Below, piece by piece: positions 43,212-52,013 of a stretch of 64,000 nucleotides of DNA; position 1 is the stretch's first letter; each line of letters begins with the position of its first letter. The notes below the pieces were generated by a model. It worked only from the letters and a program-made list of their open reading frames with translations. It was not told the DNA's origin and ran no database searches. The translations under genes and the position numbers were made by a program. The stretch lies in assembly GCA_017541025.1 (NCBI GenBank), contig JAFXZY010000076.1, positions 56,654-120,653 of the forward strand, in the 5' to 3' direction. The DNA is from Bacteroidaceae bacterium. Its GTDB lineage: Bacteria > Bacteroidota > Bacteroidia > Bacteroidales > Bacteroidaceae.

Positions 43212-45590
43212 ATGAGAAGAATAATCCTCACGACATTGCTTTTTTCCATAGCCGTTTTCGTAGCAAAAGCAGAGAACGAGTCGCTGGCTGACACATCACG
43301 CGTTTATAACCTGGACGAAGTCGTTGTGGCTCCAAGAAACAAAGAATTCTTGAGCCTTCGCCTTCAGCCCATTAGTTCAACTGTTATGACAGGAAATGAA
43401 ATAAGTACTCATGGATTGCGTGACCTCCGTGACATCTCCAGCTATGTACCGGCATTTGTAATGCCTGACTATGGAGCTCGATTTACATCATCTATATATG
43501 TACGCGGCATCGGTTCCCGTGTAAACAGTCCTTCAATGGGCATTTATATAGATGATATACCCCTTATGAACAAGTCTGCCTTCAACAGTCATATATGGCA
43601 GTTGGACCGTGTTGATGTTCTGCGTGGCCCACAGGGTACCCTTTATGGTATAAATTCCGAAGGTGGACTGGTACGCCAATACACAAAGAATCCATTACGT
43701 TATCAGGGTACAGATGTGAACCTTAGTTTAGGTACCCATCTTTATCGTAATGCTGAGGTTAGCCATTATAATAAGGTTAATGAAAAACTGGCTTTCTCGG
43801 TAGGTGCATTCTATAATGGAACCAATGGTTTTTGGAGGAATACTTTAACTGGCGAACGTGCCGACAATATGGACGAAGCTGGTAGCCGTCTGCGTCTGAT
43901 ATATCAGCCAACAGACAGACTCTCGTTCGACTTGATGGCCGACTATCAGTATGTGAATCAGCATGCCTATCCCTATGGGATTTTGGAACCCGAAAGCGGA
44001 AAAGTACTGACAGAACCCGATCAGAATCATCAGGGAAAATATAAGCGTAATATGGTCAACACAGGCCTTGCCATCAAATATAAAGCTCAAGGTTTTGATT
44101 TTCATTCGAATACCAGCTACCAATACCTGAAAGATAACCTGTTGATGGATAACGACTATTCTTCCCTCGACTTTATTGTCGTGGATCAGTCACAGTTGAG
44201 CAATGCGCTGACACAGGAGTTTTCCTTCAAGAGCAACCACCATAGTCGTTGGCATTGGACCACAGGTGTGTTTGGTTCTTACCAATGGTTGAGAACCGAT
44301 GCACCCAATACCTTCGGCAGTTATTTCCCACAAATGCTTGAACAGCAGATTTCGGGTGCTATGATAAAGAGTATGACTGCCAGAGGTATGACTAACGAAC
44401 AGGCGGCTGCAGCTATTGCAGCACGTGGCGGCATTAACATAGATATGGCGATGAATATTCCTTGTCTGTTCCACACACCACAATTCAACTTAGGTGTATT
44501 CCACGAGTCGAACTACGATTTGACGGACCGGCTGACAGCGACGGTGGGTTTACGCTACGACTTCACTCATTCAAAGATTGACTTCGATGCACGCGGTATA
44601 AGCTATAACCCTGTTTTTTCCATCATGGGTGCAACCATCTCTCCTGCTAAGATATATACTGATTACATCGGTGCAGATAAAGCCAACTTCAGTCAGTTGC
44701 TGCCCAAGTTTGGACTGACGTACAAAACGGACAATGGCAGCAACATTTATGCAACAGTCACAAAAGGTTATCGTGCTGGCGGTTTTAACATTCAGATGTT
44801 TGGCGACATTATCCAGAACGACCTGCAAACAGCAATCGGTATGCTGCAAGGCGGAACGCCCATGACTGAAGTCGTACTTGAACACCACGGTGAAGATTGT
44901 GCACCCATTCAAGAAGGTATCAAATTCAAACCAGAAGAGTCATGGAACTACGAGTTGGGTACACATGTGAATCTCTTTAATAACCTGATTCATGCAGACT
45001 TGAGCGTGTTCTATATGCAAATACGAAACCAACAATTGTCAGTCTTTACCGAAGACTACGGCTACGGACGCAAGATGGTGAATGCAGGAAAAAGTTATAG
45101 TTGTGGCTTGGAAATGACTTTGCGAGGAAGTGCCATAGACAATCATCTGGCATGGTCGTTGGGCTACGGTTACACACATGCAGCCTTCAAAGAATACAAG
45201 AACCGTGCTTCAAAGAATGCTGCAGAAATAGACTATAGCGGAAAGAAAGTACCTTATGTACCGGCACATACGCTGTCTGCAATGGCCGACTATACTTTCG
45301 ATACAAACCTCTCATTCATGAAAAGCCTGACCGTCGGGCTCAACATGAACGGACAAGGAAAAATATGGTGGGACGAAGCCAACACCTATGCCCAGAAGTT
45401 TTATGCAGTACTGGGTGCACACCTTGTTGCCGACTTTGGTTTATGCAAACTCAATCTGTGGGCACGTAACATCACAGACAGCAAGTACAACACCTTTGCC
45501 TTCTCAAGCAAGGCTACAGGACGCGAAGTCTTTATGGCTCAGCGCGGTAACCCCTTCCAATGTGGTTTTGATTTAAGTTTCCATTTCTAA
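43212..45590 (+). CDS. TonB-dependent outer-membrane receptor
   Basis: 792 residues with a signal peptide ending AKAE. The TonB-box region is VYNLDEVVVAPR, the plug domain has DLRDISSYVPAF, YVRGIGSRVN and DVLRGPQGTLYG, and a 22-strand barrel ends in FDLSFHF. It lacks the N-terminal carboxypeptidase domain of SusC proteins, so it resembles iron-complex or porphyrin receptors. Ligand unknown; the adjacent hemG argues for a heme precursor or iron chelate (inference). Confidence 0.88.
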   Translation: MRRIILTTLLFSIAVFVAKAENESLADTSRVYNLDEVVVAPRNKEFLSLRLQPISSTVMTGNEISTHGLRDLRDISSYVPAFVMPDYGARFTSSIYVRGIGSRVNSPSMGIYIDDIPLMNKSAFNSHIWQLDRVDVLRGPQGTLYGINSEGGLVRQYTKNPLRYQGTDVNLSLGTHLYRNAEVSHYNKVNEKLAFSVGAFYNGTNGFWRNTLTGERADNMDEAGSRLRLIYQPTDRLSFDLMADYQYVNQHAYPYGILEPESGKVLTEPDQNHQGKYKRNMVNTGLAIKYKAQGFDFHSNTSYQYLKDNLLMDNDYSSLDFIVVDQSQLSNALTQEFSFKSNHHSRWHWTTGVFGSYQWLRTDAPNTFGSYFPQMLEQQISGAMIKSMTARGMTNEQAAAAIAARGGINIDMAMNIPCLFHTPQFNLGVFHESNYDLTDRLTATVGLRYDFTHSKIDFDARGISYNPVFSIMGATISPAKIYTDYIGADKANFSQLLPKFGLTYKTDNGSNIYATVTKGYRAGGFNIQMFGDIIQNDLQTAIGMLQGGTPMTEVVLEHHGEDCAPIQEGIKFKPEESWNYELGTHVNLFNNLIHADLSVFYMQIRNQQLSVFTEDYGYGRKMVNAGKSYSCGLEMTLRGSAIDNHLAWSLGYGYTHAAFKEYKNRASKNAAEIDYSGKKVPYVPAHTLSAMADYTFDTNLSFMKSLTVGLNMNGQGKIWWDEANTYAQKFYAVLGAHLVADFGLCKLNLWARNITDSKYNTFAFSSKATGREVFMAQRGNPFQCGFDLSFHF

Positions 45591-45610
45591 CAAACGAGAA
45601 GCTACAAACA

Positions 45611-47788
45611 TCATTCTACCAGTTCGAAGACGGGAATATAAGACTTATCTACGGGGGTGGTTACATATTGGCCGCCCCTGTATTTTTCTCCCGTGCGACG
45701 GTTCTTCCATTGTCCCTTTATCTTAGGAAGATATGATTTCCAAGTGGTAACTCCAGGCTCGGTAACCGGACAGATAAGCAATCGGGGACCGAACATATAT
45801 TCGTACTTTTGTTGCAAGGCAACAGGATCGTCAGCAAAATCAAATACCAATGGGCGCATCAGGGTGTATCCTTCTGTTGAGACACGACGGGCACATTCTT
45901 CCAAATAAGGACGTAGCCGTTCACGTTCTAACAGACACTCCTTAATGATGCCCTTAGCCTCATTGCCGTAGTTCCAAGGCTCGGTATTACTCATGTACCC
46001 ATGAACGCGCATCAAAGGCAGATAAACAGAAAGTTCTATCCAACGAAGCATACGCTCTATGTAATCCTGATTGGTATATTGGTCGCCTGGACGGAAGAAT
46101 CCTCCCGCATCGTATGTCCACCAGGGAACACCTGCAGCCTGAACCCCAAGGCCAGCAGTTATCTGTCGTCTTAATGTTTCCCAATCATTCCCCACATCAC
46201 CGCTCCACAAGGCTGATCCATAGCGTTGGATACCTGGGAATCCACAGCGAGTTAGTATAAAGGGTTCTGTGCATCCACTTGCTATAAGCCCTTCATATAC
46301 TGTCTTATTAACTAGTAAGGGATAGATATTCCTTACCTGTTCACCTGCCCATTTCCCGTTGTTTACACGTCTGCCTGCCAAATCATCGTTTTCGGGTTCT
46401 GTAGCATCCTGCCACCAGGCATCGATACCTAAAGGAACAAGGCGTTCTCCGAATTGTTTCCAGTAGGCTGCTGCTGCATCGGGATTAAAGAAATCAATCC
46501 AGTCGGTTCCGGGAATATAATAATCCGATGCCTTCATCATACGGCCAACCTCGGAATTCTTGTCTATTTTCGACCACACACTTACCATCAGCCTGACGTC
46601 CATCTTGTGCAACGAATCGGTAAGGGCTTTGGGATCGGGATAGAATTGTTCATCGAACTGCATAGCGTTCCATCCATATTTACCCCAATATTGCCAGTCC
46701 TGCACAATCATGCTGAGTGGCATTCCTTCTTGGCGAAAGCGATTAGCTGTCTGTAGAATCTCGTCCGACGAGTGGAATCTTTCCCGGCAATGAATATAGC
46801 CCATTGCCCATGAAGGAATAAGCGGGCTGTCACCAGTAAGATGGCGGTAGGAAGCGATAATCTCATCAGCAGAACCGACAAAAACCGTATAATCAACACT
46901 TGTTGCTACGGGCGAAGAGAAAACTGTCTCGTCCTTTACTTTGTGGTAATAGACAACTGGAGCATCATTGCGCGTCAGTTCGGCTCTTAATTTGTGCTTA
47001 CCAGCTTCCAGGTGAACAATCTGTGAGGCTGTTGGCGGCAACCACATATTCTGCATATTGATGACTGTCTGCCCGTCGATAACAAGATTATGCCGCCTTG
47101 CCATTTTCTGCCCGACATCCAGTAATAGAGAATAGTCTCCTGTTTCTGTAATATCAAGGGTGGCTTCAAAGAAGTTATGCTCACGGACCTCACGTTTTCC
47201 GCCTTCTGTCGAGGTTACGTCCACCTCTTCACGAACACCTCCGTCATTCCCTTTCGTCAGTTTGACGAACTGGTCAGATGGGTTGTATTCTGTCATTCCA
47301 CAGTTGTTCCACAATATACCATATCCTTTGCTGGAGAGCAGCATGGGAAGACTTATCTGTGTGTTCACCTGAGTCAGCCTACGGGAGAGACCGCGTACAT
47401 TGCTATATCCGTCTTGGAATTGTCCCAAGCCATACAGGCATTCGTCTTTGGGTGAAGAGATAGCCAATGTGGCCTTTCCGTTTTGCATCTGATGCCGTGT
47501 TGCAACAAAAACCACTTTTCCTCGGGCATCCTTTATCTTCAGACATTGTCGCTTTTTTTCAACGCTTACTTTCAGGTTGCAGTCCTCAACCTCATCGTTA
47601 CGGACATAAATCCATTCAGGAAGTGTGTTTTGCACATTACCTTCTGCATACTGAACACGTACAGCATTTCTCGCCACAGGTTTTATTGTTATGGAACCAT
47701 CAGAAAAGCTTGTCATTATTGTTTCAGCCTTAATACTAAAGAATACAGACAGAAATGCAATAAATAAAAAGAAAAGTCTATTTTTCAT
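45611..47788 (-). CDS. Secreted GH31 alpha-xylosidase-like enzyme
   Basis: 725 residues from ATG 47788 (MKNRLFFLFIAFL, clean signal peptide). GH31 order: beta-sandwich, a PA14-like insertion (about residues 190-295), then a barrel with nucleophile Asp461 (WWQDATEPEN) and acid/base Asp531 (LWSGDVGND). The PA14 insertion and IVQDWQYWGKYGW are typical of xyloglucan/xylo-oligosaccharide alpha-xylosidases. Upstream ATG 47815 would overlap the previous gene by 11 bases. Last gene of the GH30-GH43-PagL-GH31 operon. Confidence 0.87.
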   Translation of the reverse strand: MKNRLFFLFIAFLSVFFSIKAETIMTSFSDGSITIKPVARNAVRVQYAEGNVQNTLPEWIYVRNDEVEDCNLKVSVEKKRQCLKIKDARGKVVFVATRHQMQNGKATLAISSPKDECLYGLGQFQDGYSNVRGLSRRLTQVNTQISLPMLLSSKGYGILWNNCGMTEYNPSDQFVKLTKGNDGGVREEVDVTSTEGGKREVREHNFFEATLDITETGDYSLLLDVGQKMARRHNLVIDGQTVINMQNMWLPPTASQIVHLEAGKHKLRAELTRNDAPVVYYHKVKDETVFSSPVATSVDYTVFVGSADEIIASYRHLTGDSPLIPSWAMGYIHCRERFHSSDEILQTANRFRQEGMPLSMIVQDWQYWGKYGWNAMQFDEQFYPDPKALTDSLHKMDVRLMVSVWSKIDKNSEVGRMMKASDYYIPGTDWIDFFNPDAAAAYWKQFGERLVPLGIDAWWQDATEPENDDLAGRRVNNGKWAGEQVRNIYPLLVNKTVYEGLIASGCTEPFILTRCGFPGIQRYGSALWSGDVGNDWETLRRQITAGLGVQAAGVPWWTYDAGGFFRPGDQYTNQDYIERMLRWIELSVYLPLMRVHGYMSNTEPWNYGNEAKGIIKECLLERERLRPYLEECARRVSTEGYTLMRPLVFDFADDPVALQQKYEYMFGPRLLICPVTEPGVTTWKSYLPKIKGQWKNRRTGEKYRGGQYVTTPVDKSYIPVFELVE

Positions 47789-47804
47789 ATTTTTAAAGTT
47801 TTTG

Positions 47805-48998
47805 TTAGAATCCATATCCCAACGACCATTCTAAAGCGTACGAACGGTCAAACTGATGTGCATGAAGGTCTAAACCTGCAAAAAGACCTTTTTGCTTGCC
47901 AAAGTGATAGCGTATGCCTATCTTCTCAAAGGTGGTACTCACATCCTCTGTCAGTCCGCAGCGTTTAAAGATATATACGCCTGCAGCCACATGGATAGAG
48001 ATACGCCTGTACCAGAACTCTTGCTTCAAGTATGCACCAAAGCGAATTGGCGAGTAGCCGCTGGGATCTTCATTGCCTGTTAGCAGAAGGTCTGTCTGAC
48101 GGTAATTATTGGCATTATAATCCACTTCCAATCCTAAACCGGTTCCAAAAATGGGGTGATAACGCCATATTGTTTCTGCAGCAATTAATCCACAAAAACG
48201 TGCAGGAGCCAGACGAGAAGGGTTGTCCGATACGAGAATACCGTCCAACTCAGTAGGACAACTATGCACGCCTGCAGCAGCAAATACATTCCAGTTCAAT
48301 CCCTTCTTGTAATCTGGTTTCTCAGGAGCTTCAGCTAACTTGGGGCTGTTAGCATGCGGTGCCAGATAATGACGAACACCCAACCCAAAAGAAATCTCAT
48401 TGATACCAAGGTTCGGCGAACGTGTCATGCCATTGGAATGATGAGTCAGATATACACCTCCCTGCAACTCCCAACGCGGAGAGAAGAGCCATTCGGCATG
48501 CAATCCTATACCTAATACTGCAAAGACCTTAGACCCGATAAAGGTGTTCTTGGGATTAGTATTATAATCATAAATCTGACCAGAAAAAGCCAGACCCAAT
48601 TCCAACAATGGTCCAAACCGAATATGCTTTTTGCGAACCAGATTAAACTCTGCGAATCCATACAGATTCACAATGTCTCCTAACTGTGAAATACCCTTAA
48701 AATCGAGCGTGCCAAGTCTGGCATAAGACAACCCTAAACCAAATGTGGGGTAATTCAACGCTCGTTCAAACCATCCACCATCTTCTGGTCGTGTGGACAA
48801 GCCCATTGTAGCATCAAAAGTGCAGAAATTATGGCTGTCAATTAGGTCGCGATAAATATTGTGTCCATCCAGAACGTGGCTGTACCTTCCCCTTACGCCT
48901 ATGCTGAGGTGCTCGCGGTCAATGCGTTGTGCCTTACAGACTGTTATGCCAGTCAGCAGGAAAAAAAACAGAAACAATATGCGAGTCTTCTTCAACAT
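47805..48998 (-). CDS. PagL-like outer-membrane lipid A deacylase
   Basis: 397 residues with a signal peptide ending CKAQ and a beta-barrel-like remainder ending SLGYGF. LTHHSNGMT carries the His-x-Ser-Asn pattern of PagL/acyloxyacyl hydrolases, preceded by WELQGGVYL. The protein is about twice the usual PagL size and looks duplicated, with a second barrel-like half from residue 230. It would remove an acyl chain from lipid A. Placement inside a xylan-degradation operon (30 bases after GH43) is unexpected. Confidence 0.65.
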   Translation of the reverse strand: MLKKTRILFLFFFLLTGITVCKAQRIDREHLSIGVRGRYSHVLDGHNIYRDLIDSHNFCTFDATMGLSTRPEDGGWFERALNYPTFGLGLSYARLGTLDFKGISQLGDIVNLYGFAEFNLVRKKHIRFGPLLELGLAFSGQIYDYNTNPKNTFIGSKVFAVLGIGLHAEWLFSPRWELQGGVYLTHHSNGMTRSPNLGINEISFGLGVRHYLAPHANSPKLAEAPEKPDYKKGLNWNVFAAAGVHSCPTELDGILVSDNPSRLAPARFCGLIAAETIWRYHPIFGTGLGLEVDYNANNYRQTDLLLTGNEDPSGYSPIRFGAYLKQEFWYRRISIHVAAGVYIFKRCGLTEDVSTTFEKIGIRYHFGKQKGLFAGLDLHAHQFDRSYALEWSLGYGF

Positions 48999-49028
48999 AT
49001 TTCAAATATGCGATTGGCGCGTAGATTC

Positions 49029-50360
49029 CTATTTATCGGTTGGGATGGTCCAAAAATCTATGTTAAAGAGATTCTTGCCTACAGGGCCTTTGAATACAAG
49101 GTAAAGATCGTGTATCCCTTGAGGATTGCTGATGTTGCCTGTGAAATCACGGAAGGTCTCGGCATTGCCTGTGGAAGAAACTTTAAGAGAGCCGATCAAT
49201 TTACCTTCGGGACTATCTATATGAAGTTCAATTTTACCACCAACAGTAGCGGCGCAATTAGCAGAAAATCTTTTGATTTTACGTGTTCCGAAATCCACGC
49301 CACGCAAGAGAATGTACTCTCCGTTGTCCACATCAGTAACATAAATATCCTTTATACCACGCTTTACAGTCTTCAACCCAAAACCCCAAGCCATTGTTTC
49401 GGCTTCGATACGGGGACGGTAAGGATTGAAGTTCTCGATTTGTTCCACCTTTACATCCTTGAAATAAGGCGATTCCTGAATGGTGCCGTCTGTACGGTAG
49501 GTTATGTTGAATGCTCCTACACTACGGCGCTCCTTATGCTCTTTTATGGTGATATTCTTCAGGTCGTAATTCAAACCGAAACCATACCATTTACCTTTAT
49601 ACTGAATAATACCGGGATGGTTGCCGCGCGTACGGTCTGTCGGTGCCATCAGATAACCTCGGAATGTATAAGGCCCCAATGGATTCTCGCTCATGGCATA
49701 TCCCAGACCTTCTGGGCAACATGTCGAAGCAAAGCCCAGGTAATACTTACCGTCCTTCTTCCATGCCCAAGGTCCTTCCTGATAGTGCTCAGGTGTTCCG
49801 TGCATCCGCATGGCATCGCTCTTCAACGAGATCATATCTTCGTTCAGCAAAGCTACATACAAATGTGGATTACCCCAGAACATATAAGCCTGACCGTCAT
49901 CATCAATAAGGATGGTGGGATCTATGTCCTCCCAATGCTCACGCTGCCAAACCAGTGGATGACCAATGGGATCGTGGAAGGGTCCGTAGGGACTGTCGCT
50001 GACCAGCACACCTATGCCATGACCATGAATGGGACAATACATATACCATTTCCCGTTGCGCTCGATGACCTCTTCTGCCCATGCTCCGTTCTTGCCCTCG
50101 TACCACTTGAAGTCATCCAGCGATGCCACAGCACCGTGATCAGTCCAGTTGACCATATCGGTAGAAGTATAAAGCAGCCAGTCGAACATCTTGAACCCTT
50201 CTGCATCGTCCTTGTCATGTGTGGTGTACAGATAGATAGTATCGCCGTGCACATACGGCGCAGGGTCGGCTGTGTACTTGGTAGAAACTATGGGATCCTG
50301 AGCCATAGCAAAGCTCGTGCTCAAAGCCATGAGCGTAAGACAGGAAATAATCTTTTTCAT
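49029..50360 (-). CDS. Secreted GH43 arabinofuranosidase/xylosidase with CBM6-like domain
   Basis: 443 residues with a signal peptide ending AMAQ. The five-bladed propeller has the three acidic residues of GH43: Asp32 (TADPAPY), Asp147 (DIDPTIL) and Glu195 (YQEGPWAW). Residues about 315-440 form a CBM6-like beta-sandwich (NPYRPRIEAETMAW...). Probably removes arabinose from arabinoxylan, or acts as a xylosidase. It starts 11 bases after the GH30 gene. Confidence 0.88.
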   Translation of the reverse strand: MKKIISCLTLMALSTSFAMAQDPIVSTKYTADPAPYVHGDTIYLYTTHDKDDAEGFKMFDWLLYTSTDMVNWTDHGAVASLDDFKWYEGKNGAWAEEVIERNGKWYMYCPIHGHGIGVLVSDSPYGPFHDPIGHPLVWQREHWEDIDPTILIDDDGQAYMFWGNPHLYVALLNEDMISLKSDAMRMHGTPEHYQEGPWAWKKDGKYYLGFASTCCPEGLGYAMSENPLGPYTFRGYLMAPTDRTRGNHPGIIQYKGKWYGFGLNYDLKNITIKEHKERRSVGAFNITYRTDGTIQESPYFKDVKVEQIENFNPYRPRIEAETMAWGFGLKTVKRGIKDIYVTDVDNGEYILLRGVDFGTRKIKRFSANCAATVGGKIELHIDSPEGKLIGSLKVSSTGNAETFRDFTGNISNPQGIHDLYLVFKGPVGKNLFNIDFWTIPTDK

Positions 50361-50371
50361 GTGTATGATGT

Positions 50372-51910
50372 TTATCTGTTCATATATATTTTTTTGCCAT
50401 TCTCGATGTAAATACCTTTGGGTAATTTACCATTTACCATTTTACGCCCAGAGAGGTTATATATGGCTCCATCGCTTTTGGGGAGGGTTGAGGTGAGGTT
50501 TCTTATCGCTGTTGGTGCCATCATAAAGATGTAAGTGTTCAGGCTGCGGGCAGGCATGCTGACGATAAGTTCCTGTGTAGGTTCATCGATAGTGATCGGA
50601 ATATTCTGACAGAGGTTGGCCGTCTCATTACCTGTTGACAGCAAATGCGTTCCGCTCTGCACCTTGAAAGGCAGTTTGATTTTCAGGTCGTAGGCTGTTG
50701 TAGTAGTATCGATAGCCATAACAATAATCGAATCACCTTTGGTATAGGCAGAATACTCAATAGGTGCTTCTGTGCTTTCGCCGGCTGTGGACTTAACCCC
50801 TACACGGGTAGAACCGGTAACATGTTTCGAGAAATGGGACATAACGAAAGCACGCGGTAACAACTTGTTCTTGACATTACCGGGAATGGTAAATTTCTTT
50901 CCGTCAAGTTCTACCGCCTCGCCTGTGCCCACGAAAGCCCAATGTGCGCGCATATACCAATATATATATCCTGTACATCCGGACAGCATACACTCGTTAA
51001 GTTCCTCTGCAAAAAGCAACTGCTCGTGCCAGGTAGGCAAATGATCAATATGGTCTGTCGAGGAATGTTCTGTCATCCACACTTCCTTATTATATTTGGC
51101 TGCCAGGGCAGAAGAAGACTTCATGTTTCCCAAGGGCGGATGTCCGTAAAGATGACCGGCAATTATGTCAATCTGTTCACGTGCTGTCGCATCATTCAGA
51201 AGCATATTGGAGTACTTGGGGTCGAAACCCAGAGGCTCGGCACTGATAAGACGGACATTAGGGAATTTTTTCCTGTCAAGCATGTGTGCATAATTCTTAA
51301 CCAGTTTCAACTGTTGCTCGGGTGTATATAGACAACCTGAATAGTTGACCCACCAGTCGGGCTCGTTCTGAATGGACACAGCATCAACAAGCACTCCCTT
51401 AGACTTCATATACGTTAGAAACTGATTGATCCAAGGGAAGAATTTATCGTAGCAGTCTTCGCGAAGGCGGCCTTCTTGTCTTGTTGAAACATCATCAGTC
51501 TTACCGCCGGAAGCAGAACCGTTGGTCTTGTATTCGCCTGGAGGCGACCAAGGCGTGCCGAAAACAATTCCACCACGCTGTTTTACAATCTTGGCCGAAG
51601 GGACAGAACCTTGCCAGTCGTATGGAGAATCATAATTGCCCCACTCAGGAACAATGATATCACCCTCAAAGTTAGGTGATATCTCCATACGCATAATATT
51701 CAGTCCAATCTTAGAAGTTGGTCCATAAAGGAGTTTAACAGGCTGAGTATCTGAACCATACGGGCACATAGCACCATCGCAGCAAGCTGCGCCGAAACCC
51801 GTAACCTTCTGATAACGTGTATCGTTCACTATAACAGTAAGAGTCTTCGCATTTACTGCTGTAATTACAGGCAGCAGATATAGGAATAAAAGGGACTTTC
51901 TCGTTTTCAT
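50372..51910 (-). CDS. Secreted GH30 endo-xylanase-like enzyme with T9SS-like tail
   Basis: 512 residues with a signal peptide. The TIM barrel carries acid/base Glu183 (SIQNEPDW) and nucleophile Glu281 (VWMTEHSS), then the GH30 beta-sandwich. The C-terminus YNLSGRKMVNGKLPKGIYIENGKKI is a type IX-like tail. GH30 subfamilies include glucuronoxylanases, fitting the xylan operon. NLTSTLPKSDG (about residues 471-481), just before the tail, is encoded by a C/G-run mini-element. First gene of the minus-strand xylan operon. Confidence 0.88.
   Translation of the reverse strand: MKTRKSLLFLYLLPVITAVNAKTLTVIVNDTRYQKVTGFGAACCDGAMCPYGSDTQPVKLLYGPTSKIGLNIMRMEISPNFEGDIIVPEWGNYDSPYDWQGSVPSAKIVKQRGGIVFGTPWSPPGEYKTNGSASGGKTDDVSTRQEGRLREDCYDKFFPWINQFLTYMKSKGVLVDAVSIQNEPDWWVNYSGCLYTPEQQLKLVKNYAHMLDRKKFPNVRLISAEPLGFDPKYSNMLLNDATAREQIDIIAGHLYGHPPLGNMKSSSALAAKYNKEVWMTEHSSTDHIDHLPTWHEQLLFAEELNECMLSGCTGYIYWYMRAHWAFVGTGEAVELDGKKFTIPGNVKNKLLPRAFVMSHFSKHVTGSTRVGVKSTAGESTEAPIEYSAYTKGDSIIVMAIDTTTTAYDLKIKLPFKVQSGTHLLSTGNETANLCQNIPITIDEPTQELIVSMPARSLNTYIFMMAPTAIRNLTSTLPKSDGAIYNLSGRKMVNGKLPKGIYIENGKKIYMNR
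50475..50502. repeat. Palindromic C/G-run mini-element, copy 3 (in GH30)
   Basis: CGCTTTTGGGGAGGG followed by TTGAGGTGAGG; G-run, short spacer, second G-rich run. In frame in GH30. The weakest match of the six. Confidence 0.5.
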
Positions 51911-51964
51911 TGATTAGTTTGTAATATTTAACTGCAAAAATACAGAAAAATCGATAATTATTAC

Positions 51965-51972
51965 TATCTTTG
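51965..51972 (+). promoter_or_regulatory. -7 box of the GH127 gene
   Basis: TATCTTTG 41 bases before ATG 52014. No good -33 TTTG. A facing minus-strand TATTTTTG at 51935-51942 could serve the GH30 operon. Confidence 0.45.
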
Positions 51973-52013
51973 CAAAAAAATGTACATTTATTGACAAATT
52001 TTTACTCAAAACT

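Noticed and set aside
48861-50411. 516-codon open frame on the plus strand
   Set aside because: Antisense to the GH43 gene and the start of the PagL-like gene, whose catalytic motifs are clear. No signal, domain or promoter on this strand.
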